Position numbers and translations under genes: made by a program
From: Chimonanthus salicifolius
Lineage: Eukaryota > Streptophyta > Magnoliopsida > Laurales > Calycanthaceae
DNA length: 64,000 nt
Assembly (NCBI GenBank): GCA_013350335.1
Contig: CM023532.1
Coordinates: 32,303,708-32,367,707 of the forward strand
Reading direction: 5' to 3'
Notes under the pieces: model-generated
Seen by the model: the letters and a program-made list of their open reading frames with translations, nothing else
Database searches by the model: none
What the model was told of the DNA's origin: nothing
Part shown: one piece after another, positions 12,527-23,135 of the stretch
Position numbering within the stretch: the first letter of the stretch is position 1
Layout: each line of letters opens with the position of its first letter

Positions 12527-13540
12527 TTATCATTTGGGTCAATCGATTTTGACTCAGACTATATCCAAACAGCACCCCTAGGCCTTTTACAACTTCCTAA
12601 AGCTGTGGCAATTTGGAAATAAGGTCATTATCAGATGCAAATAGGGGGTGACCTAATTTCAGATGGCCTGTTTTGAGTCCTTTTCTATTGAATTGGACCT
12701 CATAGCTCATAGGAGAGTTCATGCATGTAAAGTTGTAAATGTGTAACACATCAGGTGCTTTGTTTTTCTGTCTTGTTAAGACTTGAGAGAGTCCCAGTGT
12801 AGGGCACCAATTAAATACTTTTGCAGGATTCATGCCCATGAAGTGCATTAATATTATTGGTGCATTGGATACAGGCATCCCTAAAATCCAGTCTCAAGAA
12901 AGGATAGAGACCTATATATTAGACCCATTTTTTCAAGTGAGAGATAAAACAATGAATGCTTAAAATTGGGGTTTGTTTGAAGAGAAATTATCAGTTTTTT
13001 AAAATTTAAAATATGGGTTTAATTCAAAATTTCATGGAGTTAAGAAATCCGACTGAATTTTTAATAAAAAATTAGAAAAGCTCACCAACTCAGTTTAACT
13101 CACCTGAGTCATTTCAAGTTTTTGAACAATAGAAATTATTCCTTGAGTAGTAGTTTTCGCACTCGAACAGTTGAAAACCTTTTAGGCATGTATTGGGTCA
13201 TGTGAAGGAGCTTGTTGGCCTTTATTTGGAATTTGAATAGAAAGCCTACTTAAAATCAATTTGATGAGGTCATGTCTAAAATCAAAATATGATTTCAAAC
13301 TCTGCTTTCTAAGAATAAATTAATTCAAATTCATGAGATAATACTAAATGTGGGACTGGGGTATAATACAAATTGAAGGCTCCACAAAAAAGAAGTTTAC
13401 TAAGCTCACAAGAAACTGATTGTGAACAACTTGATAGGAAATTTTTGTGGGGACTACAATCATTTATGAGAATGAGTAAATTTAAAAGGCTGAGGCAATG
13501 CTTGTAAATATTTTCAAATGTTATAAAAAATTAAATTCAT
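12527..13540. other. Intergenic or LTR-flanking sequence, no gene recognised
   Basis: Follows the LTR-like sequence. A 93-codon minus-strand frame at 12597-12878 has no domain I recognise. It may be an eroded retroelement interior. Confidence 0.4.
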
Positions 13541-13544
13541 TTGA

Positions 13545-13713
13545 CTTTTTTTCTAAATGTACGTGTGGAAAACTATGAAAAACCCAATATAAAACCTCTA
13601 CGGATGATACCCACTGCATTTAAGGCACACCAAGTGAGACCATAGGAGTTCAAATCTAGCACCTTTCGTTTTCTGAGACAGAATATTACTAGTTGGGCTA
13701 CACCTATGTGGAG
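13545..13713 (-). mobile_element. SINE-A copy, near full length, minus strand
   Basis: On the minus strand: ATAGGTGTAGCCCAACTAG (A-box region), GAAAACGAAAGGTGC, TTTGAACTCCTATGG (B-box region), CTTGGTGTGCCTTAAATG, a body with GGTTTTATATTGGG and GTACATTTAG, then an A-rich tail. It agrees with the copy at 39627 throughout. Confidence 0.7.
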
Positions 13714-13854
13714 CCTTAATTCATTAGTGAATATAACTCAAAATGAGTTCAAATTTGAAACATAGACATTCATCTAGTTCATGAGGTAATTTGGGTTATG
13801 TGGATGGTTAATACAATAGTTAGATTGTTAACATAAATATGAAGGTTCAACTTA

Positions 13855-14335
13855 AAGGAGTTAGAATGATGACCAAAAATCTGCTTTTTAGAAGTGAAAG
13901 TCCTTAGTTCAATTTTCACTTTACCACAAAGAGTTGGCCAGCGATCCTCCAACGGGCATTATGTGTATACAGACACAAGTTTTACCATGATGTCTAATTT
14001 GCTCTTCACCTGTCGTACCAAAGAAAAAATAATGTAAAAATTCATAAGCAGTACAATCGGCTCGTCAAAATTCATGAACAGTGCAAATCGGCTCATCGAA
14101 ATTCACATAAATAGTAAAAATCAGCTCGTCTAAATTTTGCTGTTTATGTGAAGGGTAAAATTGAAAATACACTAATATCCATGTCGCTAAACACAAAATG
14201 CCCATTGGAGGAGTACTAGCTCAAAGAGTTATTCTCCATAAAATTACTCGATTTGTGTGAGTAGGGAGACTGATACATACTCCGAACATTAATCGAGTAT
14301 TCTAAGAGGTCTAGACATAAAAAGATATTTAAGTA
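13855..14335 (+). mobile_element. SINE-B copy, split by a MITE
   Basis: The 5' part (13855-13935) has an A-box-like start and the B-box-like TAGTTCAATTTTCAC. The 3' part (14222-14335) has TTTGTGTGAGTAGGGAGAC, ACATACTCCGAAC and AAGAGGTCTAGAC. The two halves are separated by the element at 13936-14221, whose 9-bp duplication rejoins the SINE exactly. Confidence 0.55.
13936..14221. mobile_element. MULE-type MITE with perfect 9-bp target duplication
   Basis: Flanked by identical CAAAGAGTT at 13927-13935 and 14222-14230. The left end GGCCAGCGATCCTCCAACGG and the complement of the right end (AGCTAGTACTCCTCCAATGG) align, as do GGGCATTATGTGT and GGGCATTTTGTGT further in. The interior holds three short tandem units containing TCGGCTCGTC-like words (about 14040-14135). 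No coding capacity. Confidence 0.8.
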
Positions 14336-14344
14336 TTAATTATC

Positions 14345-15117
14345 TAACTGTTATTCTTTTAATTATAGTGTGTTTGGCCTCTACAATAATGTATAGGATT
14401 TTAAATTTAGACAATCAAAGGTCACCCTATTAAATTCCATTGAAAGAATTGGCAATTAGAACCACATTGAAGAGTGAGCCGAACCATCTTTTATTTAAAC
14501 ATTTTGGCTTTCAAATGGAAACATCTCTTTGTCAGAATCATATGGCAATTTGCTTAAATAATTTTGTCCAATCCCCAAGTTTAGAGTCTCTGTCTAAGGA
14601 CAACATTTAGTTGCTAAAATAGTAAAAACAAACAAAAGAAGCCAAACCCAAAAATCACAATTTTATTTTATCTTTATTCCCACATTGCCGAACTACAAAG
14701 GGGACACTGTTATGATGAAGGGATGGCCTAAGCGGGTGGGTCACACTAGATTACTAAAATTAGTGCCTGTACATGGATAATCAGAGCCACCCATAAGCTT
14801 TGTCCCACCATAATAAGGATGGATGGATGAAAAATAGGAAAAGCAAAGCTTTAAATTCATTCTATTTATTTGTACGGCTAGATATGCTTTAGAGAAAATA
14901 GGGTACACTGAAAACAGGGCAGGGTCTAGCATCAAAATGAATGACGTTGGCCAAGAGAGATACTCAAAGGAAAGAAATTTAGGGATTCCAAACATTTGTG
15001 TTTATATCAAATCCAAACATCAATTTTAAACATTATATTTTTATAATTTTTATTGCTCAAATGGTGTAGACATTATCCCTATTTTAAATAAAAATTACAT
15101 TGATACTTTTCTACGTA
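14345..15117. other. Intergenic, nothing recognised
   Basis: AT-rich, without a convincing open frame or delimited repeat. An 84-codon minus-strand frame at 14741-14995 matches nothing I know. Confidence 0.45.
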
Positions 15118-15121
15118 TACT

Positions 15122-15568
15122 TGTTGGGTACGAACGAGTCTCATATTAGTAAGAGAGAGAAAAATAAAAGACTTATATGGAGCTGGGTATCTCCACCAGG
15201 GGTACAAACTCCACCAGGGGTACAAAAATCATTAGTACCGAGATATCAGCGTCTCGGCCGATATCTCGATATTTCGGATTTCGGCGGATATCTCTCTCTC
15301 TTCTAAATTTTTTTTGACAAATATCGTCCGTATAAATGTGTATCGACCGATATCTTGCTAATACGACAGATACTGTTAGTATTGGTCGAGATTTCAACCC
15401 CTGATCTCCACCTATCAGGCTAATCTTTTAGGCTGGAAGCCTAATCCCAATAGTGATATCAGAGTCAGGTTCTCCAATTTATGCACGTGGACTCAGAGAT
15501 CTCCTATTTAAACGGGATAGTTGACGACGTTCTATCTATCAGAAAGTCTTGTTCGAAGGAGAGATTAT
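15122..15568 (+). mobile_element. TRIM retroelement (5' LTR, primer site, internal part), split by a MITE
   Basis: Starts TGTTGGGTACGAACGAG, with the LTR body continuing on both sides of the MITE at 15198-15403. It is followed by TGATATCAGAGTCAG at 15454-15468, close to the TGGTATCAGAGC priming site complementary to initiator tRNA-Met. The internal part CACGTGGACTCAGAGATC to GTTCGAAGGAGAGATTA includes a polypurine-like end. The 3' LTR is absent. Five other TRIM copies of the same family occur in the window. Confidence 0.7.
15198..15403. mobile_element. MULE-type MITE, GGCCGATA family (copy 1)
   Basis: Flanked by a perfect 9-bp duplication ATCTCCACC (15189-15197 and 15404-15412). The right end reads CGAGATTTCAACCCCTG. 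The left end AGGGGTACAAACTCC is followed by a second AGGGGTACAAA 18 bases on, a local end duplication. The interior is rich in TCGGCCGATATC. It sits inside a TRIM LTR and is therefore younger than it. Confidence 0.8.
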
Positions 15569-16280
15569 TTTTAAAAAAATTAAACAATGACCATTATTTA
15601 TAATTAAATTCTCATATCACTACATCCCTGTCTCTACTAAAATTGTATTACCCAATTCAACCTCCCCTACAAGATCTTAACTTTCACCTAGTTGAGTAAC
15701 TTTTGGACAGTTTTTACTATGGAGTTCATGCCATGATATATACTTATTTTACTAATTAAGAGCTGCAAGAGATGTTTAATTATATTAGGTACCAAATGAT
15801 TAAAGAAAAATCTTACATTTTGACTTTCTAAAAGCATAATTAATAAAGTTTAGTGCATGCAAAATTCTACGTAAGCACTGGTAGTATTTATTTATATTAA
15901 TAAGAGATCTAGCCCTAAAATTCAAAGTTTTCAACTTGAGACATGTAATAGGACACGTCCATGTCAGGTCATGTCAAATTGGATCTAAATCTGATCGGTT
16001 TATATGAAACTGTCTTTTCAAATGTCAACCGTGCATGGCATATACAAACGCATCCATACAACTAAGCATAATTAATAAAGTAACTTTAATTATGAAATTA
16101 CAATAAATTTACCATATTTAGATATCATTAAATTAATTACAACAGGCTTTCTTGATCCCTGGCCCACCGCACTACATAAATGCATTCACTTCTCCTCTGT
16201 TTCAAAGAGACTGAGAATAGGGTAAATTAGAAGGGTTCTTCAAATCAATTGCCACTTGAGAAGATAAGGCATCTCTAGCC
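15569..16280. other. Intergenic, upstream of the peptide gene
   Basis: AT-rich, no open frame or repeat ends recognised. The last few hundred bases may hold distal promoter elements of the gene at 16469. Confidence 0.45.
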
Positions 16281-16283
16281 GTA

Positions 16284-16291
16284 CACGTGGC
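16284..16291. promoter_or_regulatory. G-box/ABRE-like element
   Basis: CACGTGGC about 180 bases before the start codon of the secreted-peptide gene. The CACGTGGC core is the classic abscisic-acid/bZIP element. GCCCAGGCCCACC at 16303-16315 next to it resembles TCP/site-II elements. Role inferred from position only. Confidence 0.45.
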
Positions 16292-16408
16292 AGATGACTA
16301 TGAGGCCCAGGCCCACCTAAAATAAGTTTTCTTCTGTCTAGAATCTGCTATCTGCCCCTCTCCCTTTGATCTTCCCACAAATGTCATGGCCTTCTCTCCA
16401 AAGCTTTC

Positions 16409-16418
16409 TTTATATAAA
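16409..16418 (+). promoter_or_regulatory. TATA box of the secreted-peptide gene
   Basis: TTTATATAAAC lies about 55 bases before the ATG at 16469, a standard plant TATA context, leaving room for a leader of about 25-30 bases. Confidence 0.65.
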
Positions 16419-16468
16419 CAACACTGGGCTACTTCTCTTCAAGCTTTAGAGTTGGAATCAATCAAAGT

Positions 16469-16786
16469 ATGGGTAGAAGAGATCATGTACTCCTCCTGCT
16501 CTTGATCCTTACTCTACCAATGCTAGAGGCATCTAGGCTTATAAATTGGCCCAGAAACAAAGGACCAAAGCCTTTTTCTACTGTGTCCTCTCTCCCAACT
16601 AGTCCCCGCATTGCTTCTTATTCGACCGTCCCCGGGAAAATCCATCACTTGGGTCGGAAATTGATCGGTCCGAAGTCGAATCGTTCGCCGGTTACAAGCA
16701 GGTCATATGGGTCTAGCCCAAGCCCAGGTGTTGGGCATTACTATGTGAATGGAAGGTTGGTTTTGGAGGGTGTTTTGCTTCATTAA
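16469..16786 (+). CDS. Small secreted peptide precursor with SPGVGH motif (CEP/PIP-like)
   Basis: A 105-residue single-exon protein. Residues 1-22 form a clear signal peptide (HVLLLLLILTLPMLEASR), so the product should enter the secretory pathway. The rest is short, basic and rich in Ser, Pro and Gly without cysteines, as in precursors of processed peptide hormones. Near the C-terminus SSPSPGVGHYY resembles the SPGVGH end of CEP peptides and the SGPS...GH core of PIP peptides. Unlike typical members, about 15 residues (YVNGRLVLEGVLLH) follow the GH, so C-terminal trimming would be needed or the gene belongs to another family. A TATA box, G-box and AAAGTATGGG start context support expression. 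The gene is isolated among transposons. That it is a secreted small protein is well supported; hormone identity is inference. Confidence 0.75.
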   Translation: MGRRDHVLLLLLILTLPMLEASRLINWPRNKGPKPFSTVSSLPTSPRIASYSTVPGKIHHLGRKLIGPKSNRSPVTSRSYGSSPSPGVGHYYVNGRLVLEGVLLH

Positions 16787-16789
16787 GGT

Positions 16790-17811
16790 TAGAAATCCAA
16801 AGACGAGAATCCAGAAGAACCCGGTTCGGGTTTGTGTTCAAGACCCGAATTGAGCTCAGTTGGATGATGGTGTGAGGCCCAGTTAGATTGGACAATTTTC
16901 AAATCATCCAAGAAAGGAAGAAAAGGGCTGGAGTTGGGATCAAACATGAACAACTTTGTTCTTCAAAGTACATCATCCATCCAATATCCATGGTTGTACT
17001 CTCTCTCTCTTTCACACAACAATACATGTTTCATTCTATAACTTGAGATTCTATTTGTTTTTTTTTTTTTTGCAATTTTTCTTATATAATTAACTTTATC
17101 ATCATTCTCAAAGCAATTTTATATATTTATAAAAAAAATCTTTTTAAATTCTACTTTTTCAACTATAACGGGTTCATTTCATGTTCATTTTACACTAATA
17201 TTTTCTATTGTTTTCTTAAACAGAGTTTGTGTATAGAGCTTACTTTAGTTTTATATTAAAAAAATGTTATTTGACGTCTACAGAGGAAGAAGTTTGCCTA
17301 ACATCCACATTCAAAGGGGGCAATCAATCCATGGCTTGGCAATGATTTTCGTATTGTTAGATTTTCTTATTGTGGATTATCAAATTTTAAGTTGTTTAAT
17401 TTTTTTTAAAAAAAAAAGGCTTTTGATGATGACAAAAATATTTTAAAATTTTGAGACTATAATATTTTAACATTTATTCTTGTTATGGTGTAAAGTACGG
17501 TAGCACCTTATTTTAATTTTGCATACTGGTGTAACAAGTAGAGAGCATTTCCATATGAATAGCTCCAAACCTCCAACAAATCCCATCCTCTGCCACTCAG
17601 TTTAAAATATCTTGTATAGTGTTTAAATGACTTGATATCAGACTTGGCAAGGGGTCGAGTTAGATTGGGTCATATTTATCTATTTCAGATATTTTTAAAT
17701 AGGTTAAGTTGATTTTGGTATATTTTAGGATTGAGTCGGGTAGAGTTTACCGATTAATATTGTTCTTTGAATGACTATGAACCTCAAAATGGTTAAATGT
17801 GTTGAACCCAT
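16790..17811. other. 3' flank of the peptide gene and intergenic
   Basis: Likely 3' UTR up to around 17050, then AT-rich sequence. A run with GGGGTCGAGTTAGATTGGG at 17652-17670 resembles an eroded hAT MITE start. No gene recognised. Confidence 0.4.
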
Positions 17812-17990
17812 AAGGGTTGGTTTGACAGTCAAGAACCCGCTTGAAATATAGAAAATCTTGGGTTCAAGTCACTCTCAATACAAAAAGGCTAATGTGTGTG
17901 GATGAGAAGGTTTGCATATGCCTTAAGAATTACTCGTGTTCTATGAGGCATGGACACCTTACTCTTAAAAAAAAAAAATGGTTAGATGTA
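17812..17990 (+). mobile_element. SINE-B copy
   Basis: GGGTTGGTTTGACAGTCAAG (A-box region), TTGGGTTCAAGTCAC (B-box), GTGTGTGGATGAGAAGG, GTTTGCATATGCC and a poly(A)-like end at 17969-17980. It matches the copy at 56298. Confidence 0.6.
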
Positions 17991-18464
17991 TTGTATATAG
18001 ACATGATAATAATCGAGTTAGTCAAATTTACTCATTTATAAATGAGTTTCGATAGAGTATATCCATTTATAAACAAGTTTGAGTCATGTTAGCTCAGGTA
18101 GTTAGGTTAGGTCTTGTTAGGTCTACATGATATGAGTTTAATGTTGCTGTAAACATGATGGAAACACTCTTATCATTATATTTAAAAAAAATTCATAGAC
18201 ATGATTGTGATGAAATACTTGCGATGATGATGATGATGACGACAACAATATCTATAACTTGATAACATTTTTATTAATGTTGAGTTAATCGATGGGTGAG
18301 ACTAATGTGATACATGCAACGCCACAAATTTCTATCCTCATGCCAGGCCCAAAATTAGTATGTAGATTAGTGACAATGGAAATATGTATGCAATGCAAGT
18401 CTAGATATGAAATGGGTTAATGATGATGAGTCTATTTAGGAAAATTGAATTGCGAAGAAGTCAC
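17991..18464. other. Intergenic, nothing recognised
   Basis: AT-rich, with a small GATGAT microsatellite near 18220-18240. No gene or complete repeat seen. Confidence 0.45.
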
Positions 18465-18575
18465 TTTTTTTTTTTTTTTTAATTTACATATAAAGAACGG
18501 TAGAAAATCTACAATAAAACTCCCACAAATAACATCCACTGTCTTTAGAGTAAATCAGATTATGCCATTTTTAAT
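18465..18575 (-). mobile_element. SINE-A 3' part, minus strand
   Basis: T run at 18465-18480 (the A tail on the minus strand), then words matching the SINE-A body: ATTTACATATAAAGAACGG, ACTCCCACAAATAAC, CACTGTCTTTAGAGTAAATC. The tRNA-like head is missing. Confidence 0.5.
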
Positions 18576-20633
18576 AGGTGAAGTGCAACATAAGACGTAT
18601 AAATTCTTATTTTATTATTTTCTCAAATTAATTAAAAAGTGCAACATGAGCATTTCATGAATGTCTATAGAATGATTAAATGAGATGTTGCAAGAATTTA
18701 TATAATTTATTCTCAATATATGAACAATGAGTATGGATGGTGATGATGAAGCTATATAGACCATAATGATTGGATGGTCTTTCAAGGTACTAACACTATT
18801 TTTACGTAGGCAATGATCAATGAGAATGTAGCATCTAAGTGTGTTGGGATTGGATGAGCCTTGATGATGTGATGGTTCAATGAGCTTTTCTGGGGAAGGT
18901 CCCCATGGTCCTTAGTTGAAATAATTTTGACTTAATAGTTATTATCTAAAAATAGAGAAAATTAGTAAAAAATATTAAAAAATAGAATAGAAGATTTTAT
19001 GATTAAATTTGGTGATTTTTGAAATATACGATCAAGATTCTTTTATATTAATATATAAAAATAGAAAACTTTACATAAATTTTTTTGACTTAAATAAATT
19101 ATTTTCTATAAAATTTTGACCAATGTTACTCATGCAGAACATGTATTTTCCACGGGTACTCTTCTATTTAGCCTCTCTTAGTAATAGCTTTAATAATTTA
19201 GACACTATAACTTTTTGATAAAAAGTAGACACCATATTTATTTTTTAAGCCTTAAAAGTGGTCAAGGGCACAGTTAGTGGCCATTGAAGGGGCTTGAGCC
19301 TTAAAATTTGAGAACCCCCGTGGCAAAATAATTATTACATAGAACCCTGTATGGCATGAGGTTGAAACTGGCCAACTGGGTAAGTCAGGCCAGTTTTTTG
19401 GCATTACCCAAGCTTAGATCAAATTACAATAACGGGCTCGAGCCTGACTCCGGGCCTGGGCTTAAATTGCCATGAGAGGCTTGAGCCTCAGTCTGGACCC
19501 AGGCCAACCTGAATTTCTCGAGTCTAGCACAATTTCGAGTCTAAAATGTATTTGCGTGCTTATTCAGACTTGTGATTATTTGGATCTAAAATAGAAGGGT
19601 TTTTTTTGTAAAATTTATATAACAAATTTTATATTTATGCACAACATTATTTAAAGGAAATCAGATTTTATAAATTATGGTTCAATTTGAGTTTTCAAGC
19701 CAAAATAGGGCTTTCATTTGCTAAACATGGTCCAGCCGGAGTACTAACTTAGAACAAAAAATAAGCCTGACGGAGCCCAAGTTAAGCTGAATCTAAATTT
19801 TTTGAACATTTTCATATGGGTTCGAGTTAGACTAGACACAAGTTGTTCCCCTTCAAAAAAATGTTTAAAATTTGTACGTTGGCTCTCAATACCTATTTTA
19901 CAAAATCTCCTGTGTTTGGACGAGGGGAAGTAGGGGATTTCCTTTCTTTTCCCTCTTGAACTTTACTAAAAAGAAAAAAATGGAGTTCTCTTTTCCCTTC
20001 ATTTTCTCCCTCGAGCCTAAATATGGTTTTCTCTTGTTATGTTTGGACTAGGGAAAAGCAAGGAAAAAATGGGAAAAGTAAGTTGAAATTAAATTTTAAA
20101 ATTTTAAACATGTCACAAATTAAGTTGAAACCACACCTCTATAGTGCCAATCCCTATCAAACATTTGACGCAATTTGATGTCATTCATTCTCATATATGC
20201 ACCAAAATGGGGCCCACAACACATGCATTTAACACCACAGTTGGGTCAACCTCCTTTAAGAACATGTAAAATGTGTGGCTGATCTGTTCATTGGACTTTA
20301 ATCTCTAATACTTTTCCATTTAATAAAAAATGGTCCGTAATATTTTATTTTGATTTTTTTTATACGAATTCAAAATTTCAATATAAAATGGACCAAAATG
20401 TTTTTTTTTTTTTAAATTGCCTGAATCAATACCTTTAAAGGAATTTTAATAATTTTGCTTATTTCTTGTAGATTTAAGATGGGCCGAATCTAAATTCTAA
20501 AAACTGCCTGCTTGTTTTGTATTGTTAAAAATTATAAAATTATATTTTAAAATAATATAAAAGAAATTTCTTCTTAAACTCAAAGAAGTCTAAGCCTGAA
20601 TAAGCCCACATATACATTCCTAGCTAGAAATTG
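18576..20633. other. Intergenic with degraded GGGCTTGAGCC-type repeats
   Basis: No gene recognised. From about 19360 to 19850 words such as GGCTTGAGCC, GGGCCTGGGCTT and a right end CAAGTTGTTCCCCT suggest a worn hAT-type element related to the one at 20642, but its ends cannot be fixed. Confidence 0.4.
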
Positions 20634-20641
20634 GAATCATG

Positions 20642-20782
20642 CCCTGCAACTACAACGGGGCTTAAGCTTGATGGATCAGGGCAAATCTAGACCTGGGCTT
20701 GAGCTGATACTTTTTAATTGCAATTCAGCCTGGGCTCAAAGAGGTCCAAAATCAAGGCCGGCCTGCCCAAGTTGCAGCCCTA
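20642..20782. mobile_element. hAT-type MITE, 141 bp
   Basis: The right end CAAGTTGCAGCCCTA is shared with the hAT-like MITE at 47660-47878. The left end CCCTGCAACTAC is worn. Flanks GAATCATG (20634-20641) and GAATCATT (20783-20790) match at 7 of 8 bases, as expected for hAT insertion. No coding capacity. Confidence 0.6.
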
Positions 20783-21159
20783 GAATCATTTAGCATCCCT
20801 GATCCTAACCCTTCCTTCCATCTCGACAACATGGCAAGCTATCCACCGTACATTGATGTGGTCCCTAGTTTGTGCAAAATGTGGGCCACACCTGGGATGG
20901 TGTGTACTTGAACAGTTAAAAAACCACAGGTCATTCACAACTTGTTGCAAGATATGGACCTTTTAGCATTTTCTAACATTTAAGGGGCGTTAACCTTCTA
21001 ACTAAGGATTTAAGGGCAAGGATTTTATTGGAATATTGGATAACTAGATGAAATGTTAAGGATCATCATAAAATTATTAAGACTATAGGGACTTTTTTAC
21101 AAATAAGTTAAAACAAGGAGCAATATATAAAATCTAAAAAAACTAAAACCCTATATATC

Positions 21160-21286
21160 AGGGGTTCAAAATTCGGTATCGGCCGATATTTTTCTCTCCT
21201 CTTTTTTTTTTTTAAAAAAAATGACCGATATTGGCCGATATGATACTGCCGAGATATCGGCATATCGGTCGATATTTAGACCCTTG
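21160..21286. mobile_element. MULE-type MITE, GGCCGATA family (copy 2)
   Basis: Perfect 9-bp duplication CTATATATC at 21151-21159 and 21287-21295. The left end is AGGGGTTCAAAATTCGG and the right end CGATATTTAGACCCTTG, an inverted match. The interior is TATCGGCCGATA plus a T/A tract. At 127 bp it is the shortest copy here. Confidence 0.85.
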
Positions 21287-21554
21287 CTATATATCACAAA
21301 CTTCCAGCCATAATTTTAGACACGTCTGTTTTTCAAGATTTTCTTAAAAAATCCGATAAAAAAAAATTGTGATTTTGTATATCTTTCCCACCTAAACCCT
21401 AATCATCATGGGTGCCCCAAATTATTAATTGTGAGATTACTTTTGTTGTTTTAGAGGTTACGGGTTTAAGTCTCATAGGGTTAGATGAGTGATCTTCTCA
21501 TGAAAATAATTTATTAGATCAAAATATAAAAAGTCCTTTAAAATTGATAGAACC

Positions 21555-21732
21555 AAGGGTTTAAAATTTGGTATTGGCCGATACGAGACATTGACCGATA
21601 TATCGTTATCGGCCGATATTTTTCTCTCTTATTTTTTTCTTTTTTTAAAAAAAAATCGTATCAATATCGGCCGATATAGGCGATATATATCACCGATATA
21701 TATAGCATATCGGCCTGATATCTCGAACTCTG
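21555..21732. mobile_element. MULE-type MITE, GGCCGATA family (copy 3)
   Basis: Flanked by GATAGAACC (21546-21554) and GATAGAACA (21733-21741), 8 of 9 identical. The left end AAGGGTTTAAAATTTGG and right end GATATCTCGAACTCTG are inverted relatives. It lies only 268 bases from copy 2. Confidence 0.8.
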
Positions 21733-21741
21733 GATAGAACA

Positions 21742-22990
21742 AATGGCTAACAAAAATTTGGTATTATTTGTCTACTCACTTAACTTAAAAGTATGTAGAA
21801 TTGAGTTGAGTAAACAAATCATACTAACCTTTTTTTTTTTTTTTAAATTTAAATTATTATTTTGAGTAAGATGTGAGTTAAGTCATGGAGAATGTATTTG
21901 GATCTTGTCACATTACAATGATTTCTTGGAACTACAATGAGATATTCCTTGAGAGAGTTGAAGGGCTTTGGTCATTGTTGGAACTTGGAAAGAAGGTGCA
22001 TCTTGTGATCCCAATAAAAGAGGTTAGGTAGCCTTTCAATGCTCATACTTCTCTCCATTACTTGCCACAAAGATAGTAGTTTGCTTGGGACCCTCATTTT
22101 ATATATGATGGAAAAGAATGATTATTCGCATATTAGTGTGTATTGTATTATCCTGTAAATTTAGATATAGAAAACTACAGAGTTTAAATATTTAAAAAAC
22201 AACTTAAATTTATAGAATTTTAAAATATTTAAAAAAAAAAATGTGAATTGATTGATTCACGCGGAATGATTTTAAGTGGATCACATATTTCAAAAAAAAA
22301 ATCTTCCCAACAAAATGATGATTATCCTACACGATCGTTTCTTGTCTATATTATATATATTTTTGAAAACCAATGTATCTAAGCTTCTCATTTAGATACG
22401 TTGAACGTGAAATGAACACAAGACATTCTAGACCAAATATATAAAGTAATACTATAGAAGTGATTATTTCACAATAATAAATATATACTTGTAGGATAGG
22501 AAAAGAAATAATAAACAAAATTCCAGCTCCCACTGCCCTAATTCACGCCTAATAGCTGGCCCCACCCACATGCATCAGCTGTTTTGGTTGATTTTGGGTG
22601 GACTCCACAAGACAAAGCCAATCACATAATCCAAGAGAAATTCAACAATGCAAAGACTAGGGCTTCCAGCTCTCTTCTTAAGGGCCATTAATTTTTTTTT
22701 TTTTTCAAAACTTTGATTTTTCATAAGCACCACTGGATGCCACCAACAAACTTGTGACACATACCATTTTCATTTCTCTGTGTCATGATTCAAGAATGAG
22801 CCAATCACACAGTGTGAAGGTATTACAACAAGAGCAACTGTCATGGGTCCTCAAATAGTCATACAAAGGAAATACAACAAAAGGATCTGTCATGGCTTAC
22901 GTAGGGGCCATGTTTATATGATCATGTGGGTTGGTTGACACAGTATTTATATGCTTTTTCTTTTTATGATCAAGGAGAACTTCAAGCAAT
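21742..22990. other. Intergenic, nothing recognised
   Basis: AT-rich. A partial local repetition of CAACAAGAGCAACTGTCATGG and CAACAAAAGGATCTGTCATGG at about 22827-22900 is the only structure noted. Confidence 0.45.
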
Positions 22991-22994
22991 ACCT

Positions 22995-23135
22995 TCTGTG
23001 TAAATCCTTCCTAAATTCTTCAGGAGATGCCTCACACCCACGCAGGACGCTCTCGATTTATGCCGTTAAGACTCGAACTAGCAACCTTTCGCTTCCTGAA
23101 ATAGGAGGTAACCAGTTGAGCTATCAAACGTTAGG
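22995..23135 (-). mobile_element. SINE-A copy, minus strand
   Basis: On the minus strand: TTGATAGCTCAACTGG (A-box), TTCAGGAAGCGAAAGG, TTGCTAGTTCGAGTC (B-box), then a divergent body. The head is one of the best preserved in the window. Confidence 0.65.

Noticed and set aside
12597..12878. 93-codon minus-strand frame after the LTR-like sequence
   Set aside because: No domain, signal peptide or family resemblance. It is probably chance or decayed retroelement.
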